Positions 33,391 through 43,688 of a stretch of DNA of 64,000 bases are shown one piece after another. The notes below the pieces were generated by a model. The model was not told where the DNA came from. It made no database searches and was given only the letters and a program-made list of their open reading frames with translations. Origin of the DNA: Taudactylus pleione (Eukaryota; Chordata; Amphibia; Anura; Myobatrachidae); contig JAUIMM010000001.1 in NCBI GenBank assembly GCA_031769625.1, positions 2,666,001 through 2,730,000 of the forward strand, in the 5' to 3' direction. The position numbers and the translations under genes are program-made. Positions within the stretch are counted from its first letter, which is position 1. Every line of letters begins with the position of its first letter.

Positions 33391-34639
33391 TAAATGCAAT
33401 CAGTGATGAATCTTAGTGGTGGATTTTGCTATATTATAAACTGTTCCAAAGTCTGTATAATAATTGTTGATCACATAGACTAATTAAATGTCCAGATTCT
33501 GAGGTGATTCAAAACCATTCCAAATGGTGCATCATATATGAAGAACTTGAAGATGTACTCACTATCTGGTGGTAACTAGTAGCCTCTAGCTCAGCCTGCT
33601 GACGAGAACATCCTGCGCTGGCTGGCTCCATTCCACCAGTCACTCATGGAGTCACGTAATTTAAATATGGGATAATCCTGCGCACTCATCTGTATTGTGG
33701 TGAGGTGGTGAGCTGCTATCAACCAAATAGACACCCATACCTATATATATAAACAAATGAAACAGAACAGGTATAGCGCTCAGCCTGATTTGTAGATGTC
33801 TGTGGTGCTGAAAAGTAATACACTGTTCTGAGTGTTCTCCCACAATACAGTGTATGGTGGAGACTGTCTGCACTGATTGCCCCAAGGTGACTTGTAATGA
33901 CAATGAGATACACGTACTAGTATATATAAAAGAAAATCCCTTTACTTGTCTTGAATGACATAAAGATATAGAAAAATGCAGTAATATAAACAAAACAATA
34001 GAACATTACGTAGATGCTGATACGTGATACTAATCTAATAAACAATAATAGTCCAGAAAATGATGAATTTCTAAGTATAGTTTACAGACTTTACTCCGGC
34101 TGATCGATGTTTTTGAAGTGCCAGGCAGTGAAGTCTGATATATAATGTCGACAGATAAGGAACACTGGAATAACTCACAGACAGACCGCGACGTCCCGCT
34201 GGTCTGCTTGTAAATGTTGTTGCGATGGGGGAAAAAACTGTTGTTCAGGTACTGTTCAGTCGGGCTTAAGGAAACTGTCACCTCACCAGCGGTCTATTGG
34301 CTGTTGGGGCAAAGGAGCTCTAACATGCCCCCAATGGCGCCCCTGGAGGGAACAGGCGTCTGGAGCAGGATATCCACTCGCTCCTCCCATGCTGTACCCC
34401 AGGGTATGGGGGATGATTATAATCAGTAATAAACACTGCTGGATAGACTACACAGTCGCAGAAGATTACTGACTTAGGGGTCGATTCAATTAGACACGAG
34501 TGGGAGGTGGGGGCGAGTTGCCATTGTAACTGCGGCGTGGAAACACCACCAAAGGCCTAGACTAAAGGCAAAATATTTAATGGGCTATGAGTATTTTAGA
34601 ACATTGTATTCATACAAAATTCATATACTTATTAAACGG
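33391..34639. other. Unclassified repeat-like DNA, no gene
   Basis: The phrases gaacaggtatagcgctcagc (33767) and cagcggtctattggctgttg (34288) are of the kind found at amphibian Penelope-element ends, but no coding domain or boundary confirms this. ggggtcgattcaatta at 34479 is a MITE-type terminus without a matching partner. Confidence 0.35.
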
Positions 34640-35150
34640 GATGTAGTCTGGAAGCCGACAGTCTAAATGCCAACCGACGGCTTCCAGACTCTCTAATCCC
34701 GTCATGGTACTAATGTCATTAACCATACGCTGGAAGACCGACGCCCGGCATACAGAACGAAGGTAAGCCGGGCGCGGACAGCCACGGGGGGCAGAGGGTT
34801 AGGTTTAGGGCTCCCGGGGGACTTAGGTTTAGGCTAGAGGCACCCCCCCGGGAGGTTTAGGTTTAGGCTAGAGGAAGGGGGAGTTAGGGTTAGGCACCTC
34901 GGGGGGAGGTTAGGGTTAGGCCCCCCCGGGGGACTTAGAGTTAGGCAGCGGGGAAGTGGGGGTTAGGTTTAGGCACTTAGAGGGGGGATTAGGGTTAGGC
35001 ACTTGAGGAGGAGGTTAGGGTTAGGCACCCCTAAGGGAGGGTTAGGGTTAGGGGGGGCAAAGTAGGTTAGCGATACTTACATTAGGGACGATAGGGATCT
35101 TCGCCCTTGCCGGGATGAGGCCGGCGGTAATACCTACTACACCCTTATTA
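34640..35150. repeat. MITE-like block with TTAGGG-like tandem motif
   Basis: It begins with gaagccgacagtctaaatgcc and its partial inverse cgacggcttccagactctc. From 34795 to 35060 follow about ten copies of a loose ggttagggttaggcacc motif separated by G or C runs. The outer palindrome resembles 31377-31579. It looks like an interspersed element carrying telomere-like minisatellite rather than a relic telomere. Confidence 0.6.
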
Positions 35151-35227
35151 AACGAAGATTAACACAGAACCCACTTCACATCTGCAAATAGAGTTTTACA
35201 AACAACTGCACCCAAAATTAAATACAT

Positions 35228-35450
35228 AGGGGGTATATAAACTAATGGTCGATCTTAAACGAGTTTGATCAATTGCAAATCGATCCTCATCGATGTTCTG
35301 TTTCTGTGGCTAAGTCACTCATTTACTAACACACAATTTTTGATTTGTTTTTTTAAGTGCTAGTAAATGTGCGATTAAGCCCCAGAAAGACAACATTAAT
35401 TTAGATAGATTTAAAATTGAACAAAATTGACTTTTAGTAAATATAGTGCA
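35228..35450. mobile_element. Small MITE with tatataaactaa / ttagtaaatata ends
   Basis: The left end ggtatataaactaatggtcg and right end ttgacttttagtaaatatag are imperfect inverted repeats; the middle is AT-rich with gatcaattgcaaatcgatc. No reliable target duplication was seen. Confidence 0.5.
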
Positions 35451-35489
35451 CGCTGGAATTCAAGAAGTTTAAATAACAAAATAATGTTA

Positions 35490-38400
35490 TACTTACCTGG
35501 TAGGGACTGGTTACCTAACCTGACCTATGGTTACGCCTATAGCCCCGGCCTCTCACCTTACCTATCACTTGGACTGGTCACCAGACCTATGGGTCATGAA
35601 AAGACTATAGTAGCCTATCCTCTTAGCTTACCTACCACTTGGACTGGTCACCAGACCTCTGGGTCATGAAAGGACTATAGCAGCCCATCCTCTCGCCTTA
35701 CCTACCACTTGGACTGGTCACCAGATCTATGGGTCACATAAGGACTAAGGCAGCCTCGGCTTCTTGCCTTACACAACACTTGTACTGGTCACCAGATCTA
35801 TGGGGTCCATAATGAATATAGCAGACCCTGCCTCTCACCTGACCTACCACTTGGACTGGTCACCAGACCTATGGAGCCCATAATGACTATAGCAGCCCTG
35901 GGCTCTCACCTTACCTAAGACCTAGACTGGTCACCAGACCTAAGGGGCACATAATGACTATAGCAGCCCCGGGCTCTCACCTTACCTACCACTTGTACTG
36001 GTCACCAGACCTATGGGCCACGTAAGGACTATAGAAGCCTGGGCCTCTCACCTTACCTACCACATGGACTGGTCACCAGAAATATGGGGCCCATAATATA
36101 CTATAGCAGCCCCAGCCTCTCACCTTACCTACCACTTGTACTGGTCACCAGACCTATGGGTCATGTAAGGACTATAGCAGCCCCAGCCTCTCACCATACC
36201 TACCACTTGTACTGGTCACCAGACCAATGGGTCATGTAAAGACTATAGCAGTCTCGGCCTCTCACCTTACCTACCACTTGGACTGGTCACCAGACCTATG
36301 GAGCCCATAATGACTATAGCAGCCCCGGCCTCTCACCTTACCTACCATTTGGACTGTCATCGGATTTATGGGGCCCATAATGACTGTAGCAGCCTCGGCC
36401 TCTCACCTTACCTACCACTTATACTGGTCACCAAACCTACGGGGCCCATAATGACTATAGCAGCCCCTGCCTCTCACCTTACCTACCACTTGGGTTGGTC
36501 ACCAGGCCTATGGGGCCCATAATGACTATAGCAGCCCCAGCCTCTCTCCTTACCTACCACTTGTAGTGGTCACCAGACCTAAGGGTTACGTAAGGACTAT
36601 AGCAGCCCCAGCCTCTCACCTTACCTACAACTTGTACTGGTCACCAGACCTATGGGTCACGTAAGGACTATAGCAGCCCCTGCGTCTCACTTTACCTACC
36701 ACTTGTACTGGTCACCAGACCTATGGGTCACTTAAGGACTATAGCAGCCCCAGCCTCTCACCTTACCTACCCCTTGTACTGGTCACCAGACCTATGGGTC
36801 ACGTAAGGACTATAGCAGCCTCGGCCTCTTGCCTTACCTACCACTTGGACTGGTCACCAGACCTACGGGACCCATAATGACTATAGCAGACCCTGCCTCT
36901 CACCTTACCTACCACTTGGATTGGTGACCAGACCTATGGGGCCCATAATGACTATAGCAGCACCGACCTCTCACCTTACCTACCACTTGGACTGCTCATC
37001 AGACTTATGGGGCCCATAATGACTATAGCAGCTCCGGCCTCTCACCTTACCTACCACTTGTACTGGTCACCAGACCTATGGGTCACATAAGGACTATAGC
37101 AGTCGCAGCCTCTCACCTTACCTACCACTTGTACTGGTCACTAGACCTATGGGTCAAGAAAGGACTATAGCAGCCCCAGCCTCTCACCTTACCTACCACT
37201 TGTATTGGTCACCAGACCTATGGGTCAGGTAAAGAATATAGCAGTCTCGGCCTCTCACCTTACCTACCACTTGGACTGGTCACCAGACCTATGGGGCCCA
37301 TAATGACTATAGCAGCCCCTGCTTCTCACCTTACCTACCACTTGGATTGGTGACCAGACCTATGGGGCCCATAATGACTATAGCAGCACCAACCTCTCAC
37401 CTTACCTACCACTTGCACTGGTCATCAGACTTATGGGGCCCATAATGACTATAGCAGCCCCGGCCTCACCTTACCTACCACTTGGATGGTCACCAGATCT
37501 ATGGGGCCAAAAATGACTATAGCAGCCACTCACCTTACCTACCACTTGGACTGGTCATCAGACATATGGGGCCCATAATGACTATAGCAGCCCCTGCCTC
37601 TCACCTTACCTACCACTTGTACTGGTCACCAGACCTCTGGGTCATGAAAGGACTATAGCAGCCCATCCTCTCGCCTTACCTACCACTTGGACTGGTCACC
37701 AGATCTATGGGTCACATAAGGACTAAGGCAGCCTCGGCTTCTTGCCTTACACGCCACTTGTACTGGTCACCAGACCTACGGGCCCATAATGACTATAGCA
37801 GCCCTGGGCTCTCACCTTACCTACCACTTGGACTGGTCATCAGACTTATGGGGCCCATAAAGACTATAGCAGCCTTGGCCTCTCACCTTACCTACCACTT
37901 GTACTGGTCACCTGACCTATGGGTCACATAAGGACTATAGCAGTCGCAGCCGCTCACCTTACCTACCACTTGTACTGGTCACTAGACCTATGGGTCAAGA
38001 AAGGACTATAGCAGCCCCAGCCTCTCACCTTACCTACCACTTGTACTGGTCACCAGACCTATGGGTCAGGTAAAGACTATAGCAGTCTCGGCCTCTCACC
38101 TTACCTACCACTTGGACTGGTCACCAGACCTATGGGGCCCATAATGACTATAGCAGCCCCTGCTTCTCACCTTACCTACCACTTGGATTGGTGACCATAC
38201 CTATGGGGCCCATAATGACTATAGCAGCACCGACCTCTCACCTTACCTACCACTTGCACTGGTCATCAGACTTATGGGGCCCATAATGACTATAGCAGCC
38301 CCGGCCTCACCTTACCTATCACTTGGATGGTCACCAGATCTATGGGGCCAAAAATGACTATAGCAGCCTCGGCCTATCATCTTACCTACCACTTGGACTG

Positions 38401-39596
38401 GTCATCAGACCTATGGGGCCCATAATGACTATAGCAGCCCCTGCCTCTCACCTTACCTACCACTTGTACTGGTCACCAGACCTCTGGGTCATGAAAGGAC
38501 TATAGCAGCCCATCCTCTCGCCTTACCTACCACTTGGACTGGTCACCAGACCTAAGGGTCACATAAGGACTAAGGCAGCCTCGGCTTCTTGCCTTACACA
38601 CCACTTGGACTGGTCACCAGACCTATGGGGCCCATAATGACTATAGCAGACCCTGCCTCTCACCTTACCTACCACTTGGACTGGTCACCAGACCTATGGG
38701 GCCCATAATGACTATAGCAGCCCTGGGCTCTCACCTTACCTACAACTTCGACTGGTCACCAGACCTAAGGGGCACATAATGACTATAGCAGCCCTGGGCT
38801 CTCACCTTACCTACCACTTGTACTGGTCACCAGACCTATGGGCCACATAAGGACTATAGCAGCCTCGGCCTCTCACCTTACCTACCACATGGACTGGTCA
38901 CCAGAAATATGGGGCCCTTAATATACTATAGCAGCCCCTGCCTCTCACCTTACCTACCACTTGTACTGGTCACTAGACCTATGGGTCACGTAAGGGCTAT
39001 AGCAGCCCCTGCCTCTCACCTTACCTGCCACTTGTACTGGTCACCAGACCTATGGGTCACGTAAGGACTATAGCAGCCTCAGCCTCTAACCTTACCTACC
39101 ACTTGGACTGGTCACCAGACCTACGGGGCCCATAATGACTATAGCAGCCCCTGCCTCTCACCTTACCGACCACTTGGATTGGTGACCAGAACTATGGAGC
39201 CCATAATGACTATAGCAGCCCTTGCCTCTCACCTTACCTACCACTTGGACTGGTCATCAGACTTATGGGGCCCATAATGACTATAGCAGCCCTTGGCTCT
39301 CACCTTACCTACCACTTGTACTGGTCACCAGACCTATGGGCCACATAAGGACTATAGCAGCCTTGGCCTCTCACCTTACCTACCACATGGACTGTTCACC
39401 AGAAATATGGGGCCCATAATGACTATAGCAGCCCCGGCCTCACCTTACCTACCACTTGTACTGGTCATCAGGCCTATGGGTCCCATAATGACTATAGTAG
39501 CCCCTGCCTCTCACCTTACCTACTGCTTGGACTGGTCATCAGGCCTATGGGTGCCATAATGACTATAGCAGCCCTGGACTCTCACCTTACCTACCA
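35490..39596 (+). repeat. 71-bp satellite, about 57 units, with higher-order repeats
   Basis: The unit comprises ctatagcagccccggcctct, caccttacctaccacttgga, ctggtcaccagacctatggg and gcccataatga (71 bp). Two main variants end gcccataatga or gtcacgtaagga. Rare variants (ctctgggtcatgaaaggac; ggccaaaaatgac) recur at fixed spacings, showing block duplication. Open frames of up to 88 codons across it are repeat artefacts. Confidence 0.95.
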
Positions 39597-40210
39597 CAGC
39601 CGGGTGTCTGGTAAAGGGAAGTTTATGGCAGATGAGTATCAACAGCTGCCTGGCAGTATGAACAGTAAGAACATATGAGAGTATGTGAGGCTGCTAGAGC
39701 CACACAGGTAAGTACCCATTAGTACCCCAAGTACTACGATTTTATTTTATATTTAGTTTATCTCATTGAAATTTACCCAAACTACATTTTGGATGGTCGG
39801 AGAATTATTCTGAAATTACTGTCACAAATCATTATCACTTATTACTATGCACAACCAAATTCGTTATATTTAACGACTAATCAAGAGAGCACTTACCAAC
39901 TGTGAAAAGTGTTTGAAGTGGATTCGCTCATCATGGGTATAGTCATTTGTAATGCCGAAAGTACAGACGGGTGGCATTACCATGCACTTTGTGTACCTTT
40001 ATAAAAACAGGTAAAGCATATATGATAGCAGCAGCATTGCACAATCTATGTGTCTGTATTAAAACTTCAAACCCTCCTCACAATCGATGACTGACCTCTT
40101 GATTATTCATTATATGTGGACACCCTGCACAGACAAAACTGTGAGTACACCTTGGAGGATAAACTGCACCAATAAGTTGTACAATATTACATGAGTGGAA
40201 GCCACCTTTG

Positions 40211-40214
<4 letters not shown>
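39597..40214. other. Intergenic DNA between satellite and PLE-1
   Basis: No gene or bounded repeat was recognised. Confidence 0.4.

Positions 40215-40250
<36 letters not shown>
40215..40250. repeat. (TA)n microsatellite at the PLE-1 3' end
   Basis: A perfect TA run next to the tctcaaagcaataggcggca repeat that marks the end of PLE-1. A similar AT run closes PLE-2 at 54441-54478. Confidence 0.95.
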
Positions 40251-40254
<4 letters not shown>

Positions 40255-40315
40255 AAAGCAATAGGCGGCACTCGTCAGACTTGTAAGAATATAAAAAACT
40301 TCCTTTATTCCAAAA

Positions 40316-40346
40316 TGTTTCGGGGACAACCTCCGTCCTCAGGGGC
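40316..40346 (-). ncRNA. Hammerhead-like motif in PLE-1 3' UTR (tentative)
   Basis: Read on the minus strand: cctgaggacggaggttgtcc followed by ccgaaac. CUGAnGA and GAAAC are the two conserved strands of the hammerhead core, separated by a short stem. Penelope elements are known to carry hammerhead motifs near their ends. The expected stem II base pair next to the core is not well formed here, so an inactive or coincidental motif is possible. Confidence 0.3.
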
Positions 40347-40876
40347 AAATGTATAATGAACATACCACACATACAAACATATATAGACACTCCCATCCCA
40401 GTCAGTGTAAAAACTGCCTAATGCATACACCTATGTCTGATCAGCTCAAGAGAGATCGTGGGGCGTGTATCACACATCCCACTGAACCCTTGTGGAAGGC
40501 TGTGCTGGGATCACGTGTTTGATCCCAGCATCAGCCGAGGTGCAGGGACAGGCAGAGGGGATGTGTCCTCTGTGGGACACATCCGTTGCCGGCGCTGGGA
40601 CAGTAATGTCCCTAGCGTCGGAGCAGATACCGCGGGCACCTGGTGAAGGGACCGCCTGGTCCCTTTCACCAGTGCCGGCGGTACTTTGGCGCCGGGAGAA
40701 GCTTGGCTCCGGGCGCAAGCTCAGCGGAGGTTGGCGCCCGGCAGCCAAGAAGCGGCGGGTAGCCGGCGCTGGGAGAGAGTACCTGCTCCCAGCGCCGGTC
40801 AGGCATTGGGCGCGGCAGTCAGTGAGGCGGGCGTTTGGCTCTGGCCGCGAGCCAAACCTGGCTCGCGGCCCAGCAG

Positions 40877-40905
40877 CCAATCAGAGGTGGACGCGACAAG
40901 CCAAT
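40877..40905 (+). promoter_or_regulatory. Paired CCAAT boxes in the LTR U3
   Basis: agccaatcag (ccaat 40877-40881) and agccaatcgcgg (40901-40905) lie 24 bp apart in a GC-rich block about 60 bp upstream of the likely start region. Both are kept in the 3' LTR (44040-44044, 44064-44068). CCAAT pairs of this kind bind NF-Y in many vertebrate promoters; use here is inferred. Confidence 0.5.
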
Positions 40906-41458
40906 CGCGGCTCGCCGCGTCATACTCCCGCCCACTCGCGCCGTCTTGTATTAGACGGCGCCGAGCGGGAAAGTTCAGATCAGCGGCGGAGAGGGAGGAG
41001 AGAAGACCTCCCGAAGAGTGGAAGATCGGCACGGCAACAGGGGCGGCGGCCGCGGAAGAGGCCAGAAGATGCCGCTGTCAAGAGAGAAGACAAGCGGCGC
41101 CAGCTGGAAGAAGAGAAGAAGAGGTGGCGCCGCTGGCCAGGACGGGCCAGCGGCCGAAGAATGCGGCTGAGGACCGGAGAGGACTGTGGGGGAGGGAAGT
41201 AAAAGAGCGTCACGAAGCTCCCCCCCGCAGCCTCTTCCAACGTAGCAGGTAGGCCCTCCGTGAGGCCCACCATATACCCCCTCCCTAGACCACCAGGATT
41301 GTCGGGCGTTAGGCCCGTGGAGCGTTGTCGGGCACTAGGCCCGTGGGTAATTAGGCGGGAACAAGGCCCGGGGCACTATAGCGGGCATTAGGCCCCATGA
41401 AAGGATTGCCCCATTAGTAGGTGTAAGTGGCCTGGGTACTAGGCCCAGGTCACTATAT

Positions 41459-41464
41459 AATAAA
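41459..41464 (+). terminator. AATAAA in the 5' LTR (polyadenylation signal of the LTR)
   Basis: tataataaagtagg in the 5' LTR; the functional counterpart in the 3' LTR is at 44631-44636. It places the R/U5 border near 41480, leaving an unusually long U5 of about 800 bp. Confidence 0.5.
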
Positions 41465-42294
41465 GTAGGCGGGCAACTGCCCGAGCCACCCACCATATAA
41501 AGTGGTTTGGGCATTAGGCCCAGACCACTACCAGAGCCCACCGTTTGGCAGGCACCTAGGCCTGAGCCGCAGGTAAGACCCTGGGCGTTAGGCCCAGGGC
41601 CCTGAGCCCATTAGGTGTGCCCCTCATATAGAAAGGTAGCCCCCGCATAGATGATTAGAGGTGTGAGCAGTGGTGGAGAGCTGTACGGCTTCCACCCATG
41701 AGGTAGTGGTTTCCCCAGTCACAGAGAAGAGGAGCTGGCCAGCTCTGGATAGGTAGCAGACATTTAAAGGGACAGCACTGTGTTTTGCTCTTGTATATTT
41801 AGTCTGTGTTTGGTGTTCCATGCAGGGCAAAAGTTTAGTTGTTGTTATATCTGTTGCACTACACACACTGTAGGTTGAGGGTGAAGAGCAAGAGTGGACA
41901 CGGTGAGAAATATCTGTGTGTACTGTCTCTCCCTGTTTGTTTGTCACTATCTATCTCTCCTTCCTTCTGGGTGGACGGTGAACCTTGCAACCCGGTGCAA
42001 GGACGGATCTTCACCTGGTGCGTGAGTACCGATAGGTGAAAATTCGGGATCTGAGGCCAAAAGTGCCAATGATGATCTTCACTTAAAACCTGAATTTATC
42101 CCCCGGTTCGGTAGGGCGCGTTGGTCGACGTGAGGAAGGACGGTACTCACCTCGTCTCCTTCCCCCTAGGTCATCGTGTCCGTGTTCTATTCGGAGGTTC
42201 CAGGACCGTCTGCTCAACACATGGCCTGAAGGTGAGAGGGTGCGACGCAAGGTGAGTAACAGACGTACATTGCACCGCACCCGCCTCTTACATT

Positions 42295-42312
42295 TGGCGT
42301 AGTCGGCAGGAT
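42295..42312 (+). promoter_or_regulatory. Primer-binding site complementary to tRNA-Ser
   Basis: TGGCGTAGTCGGCAGGAT starts two bases after the LTR. It is an 18-base perfect complement to the 3' end of vertebrate serine tRNA (AGA type, ending CCTGCCGACTACG plus CCA) as I recall that sequence. It primes minus-strand synthesis in LTR elements. Serine tRNA is a less common primer than Pro, Lys, Trp or Arg. Confidence 0.85.
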
Positions 42313-42324
42313 CACGGACACACG

Positions 42325-43686
42325 ATGTGGACCACCGGCAAGAGGACCCCCCTACGGACAGCTCCGGAGTGGAACCATCCCCGGGCGTATGAGGACAAGA
42401 GAGACTGGATTACAGTGTCGGGAGAAGACATCATGAAGATGGTGCAGCGGTCGGTACAGCGCGGCAAGGAAGAGCGCCGGGAGAAGGGGCGCAAGAAATC
42501 CGCTGTGACCCCCTGCAAGACATGTCAGCGGCTGGGACATGATGCCAGTGAATGTCCCTGGCGTGAATTTAGGGCGACAGAAGAGGAAGAAATGTCCCCG
42601 TTGGAGATCACACAGATGGCCCAGCAAGTGGTCCAGAGTTGTGGTCAGAAGAACTTGGTGAAGAAGAGACTCTGGTGTATGCTCTGCGGAACCTACGGGC
42701 ATGAGCATAATAGCTGTCCACGTGATGAAGAGTGGCACCAGGAGGATGAAGAATTCCGGTGTGAAGGATGTGAAGATCCAGAGCATGAGCTTCGAGATTG
42801 TCCGTGGGACGAAGACCGGATGATCTTGGATGGCAGAGCCCAGAAGTGGATAGAAGAAGCCAGGGAAGTGGAGCAGAAGAGCCTGCTGGAAGTACGTTCG
42901 CAGGTGCCCATTGTTCCTGAGCAGGAGCCGAAGGGTAGAGACCTCTTTGTGATGAAGATGGCAACAGCACCCCCGTGCTGGAAGTGTCGGCGGCAGGGAC
43001 ACTTGGCCCATGAGTGTCCCTGGGAAGATGCAGTGGCACTGTTCTGCCCCGAAGAGGTCCCAGTGAAGAAGAATCCTTGCCCGCAGAGGACGGTTGTGGA
43101 TGACTGGGAGGTGAAGATGCCGCGCTATAGGGAAGAGCGTGAAGACCCAGTGGCAAAGAAGTCTACGATCACCCCATGCTGGAAGAGTCCGAGACCTGGA
43201 TACCCGGAGATGTCAGCGGAAGAGATGGAGTACGCTGAAGAAGGAAAGTGTCGCTTGCTGCAGGAGTCTGTGGAGAAGAGTCCAGACTCATGGAAAATGT
43301 CGGCGGAGACCCGGGAGGGAGAGGATGCCCCGGAGGAATCGACTATTGGGTGGTGGTTAGTGCCACACCCTGAATTCAGTGAAGATGCCCCAGACAAGTT
43401 GGAAGAAGAGTGGGTGGCTGCGGCACCCTTAGAAGAAAATTCCCCATGGTGGCCCATCGTGAGTGGCACTTCCGAGTTGCCACTCCCACAGAGGATCCGC
43501 AGAGTGAAGTCAGGAGGTACGAAGATGGAGAGCCTGGAGCCAGTGGAGAAGGAATGTGGGGTCATGGTCGGTCCCGGCTGGGCCCTTGAACAGATCCTCG
43601 CTGGAGGGACCATAGAATACCCTGACCCGCGGACGATGGAGATGGAAGAAGACTTTTTAGGGACTACAAAGGAAAAAGGGGGGTGA
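42325..43686 (+). CDS. Gag-like protein with four CCHC zinc knuckles
   Basis: The 453-codon frame fills the interior, starting 12 bp after the primer site and ending in the polypurine tract. Four C-x2-C-x4-H-x4-C knuckles, typical of retroelement nucleocapsid and other RNA-binding proteins, are at 64-77, 118-131, 146-159 and 218-231. Three are followed by Pro-Trp and acidic residues (CPWRE, CPWDED, CPWED). A fifth, degenerate CWKSPRPGYPE lies near 287. The first 60 residues are basic; the C-terminal half is acidic and Trp-rich (SPWWP). No matrix, capsid, protease or RT domain is seen. By position it is a Gag remnant or a captured zinc-knuckle gene; the absence of stops suggests recent or selected coding. 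It would be translated from the LTR transcript. Confidence 0.8.
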   Translation: MWTTGKRTPLRTAPEWNHPRAYEDKRDWITVSGEDIMKMVQRSVQRGKEERREKGRKKSAVTPCKTCQRLGHDASECPWREFRATEEEEMSPLEITQMAQQVVQSCGQKNLVKKRLWCMLCGTYGHEHNSCPRDEEWHQEDEEFRCEGCEDPEHELRDCPWDEDRMILDGRAQKWIEEAREVEQKSLLEVRSQVPIVPEQEPKGRDLFVMKMATAPPCWKCRRQGHLAHECPWEDAVALFCPEEVPVKKNPCPQRTVVDDWEVKMPRYREEREDPVAKKSTITPCWKSPRPGYPEMSAEEMEYAEEGKCRLLQESVEKSPDSWKMSAETREGEDAPEESTIGWWLVPHPEFSEDAPDKLEEEWVAAAPLEENSPWWPIVSGTSELPLPQRIRRVKSGGTKMESLEPVEKECGVMVGPGWALEQILAGGTIEYPDPRTMEMEEDFLGTTKEKGG

Positions 43687-43688
43687 AA
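43664..43688 (+). promoter_or_regulatory. Polypurine tract of the LTR element
   Basis: The run aaaggaaaaaggggggtgaa just upstream of the 3' LTR has a single pyrimidine. It serves as the plus-strand primer in LTR retroelements. The stop codon of the Gag-like ORF (tga, 43684-43686) lies within it. Confidence 0.8.

Larger units (their letters stand above)
40491..42292 (+). repeat. 5' LTR, 1,802 bp
   Basis: It aligns along its length with 43689-45571. U3 is CpG-rich and made of successive hairpins (gctgggatcacgtg/tttgatcccagc; gatgtgtcc/ggacacatc; ggtgaagggacc/ggtccctttcacc; ccggcgctgggag/ctcccagcgccgg). Two CCAAT boxes and an AATAAA follow (annotated separately). From 41280 to 41620 a ggg-ttaggccc motif repeats about eight times. 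Compared with the 3' LTR it has an extra 35-bp block near 40710 and lacks blocks of about 97 and 18 bp. Confidence 0.9.

Noticed and set aside
40492..41252. Plus-strand frames of 188-236 codons in the 5' LTR
   Set aside because: They lie in the GC-rich U3/R region where open frames are common. The matching region of the 3' LTR breaks them, and no domain is visible.
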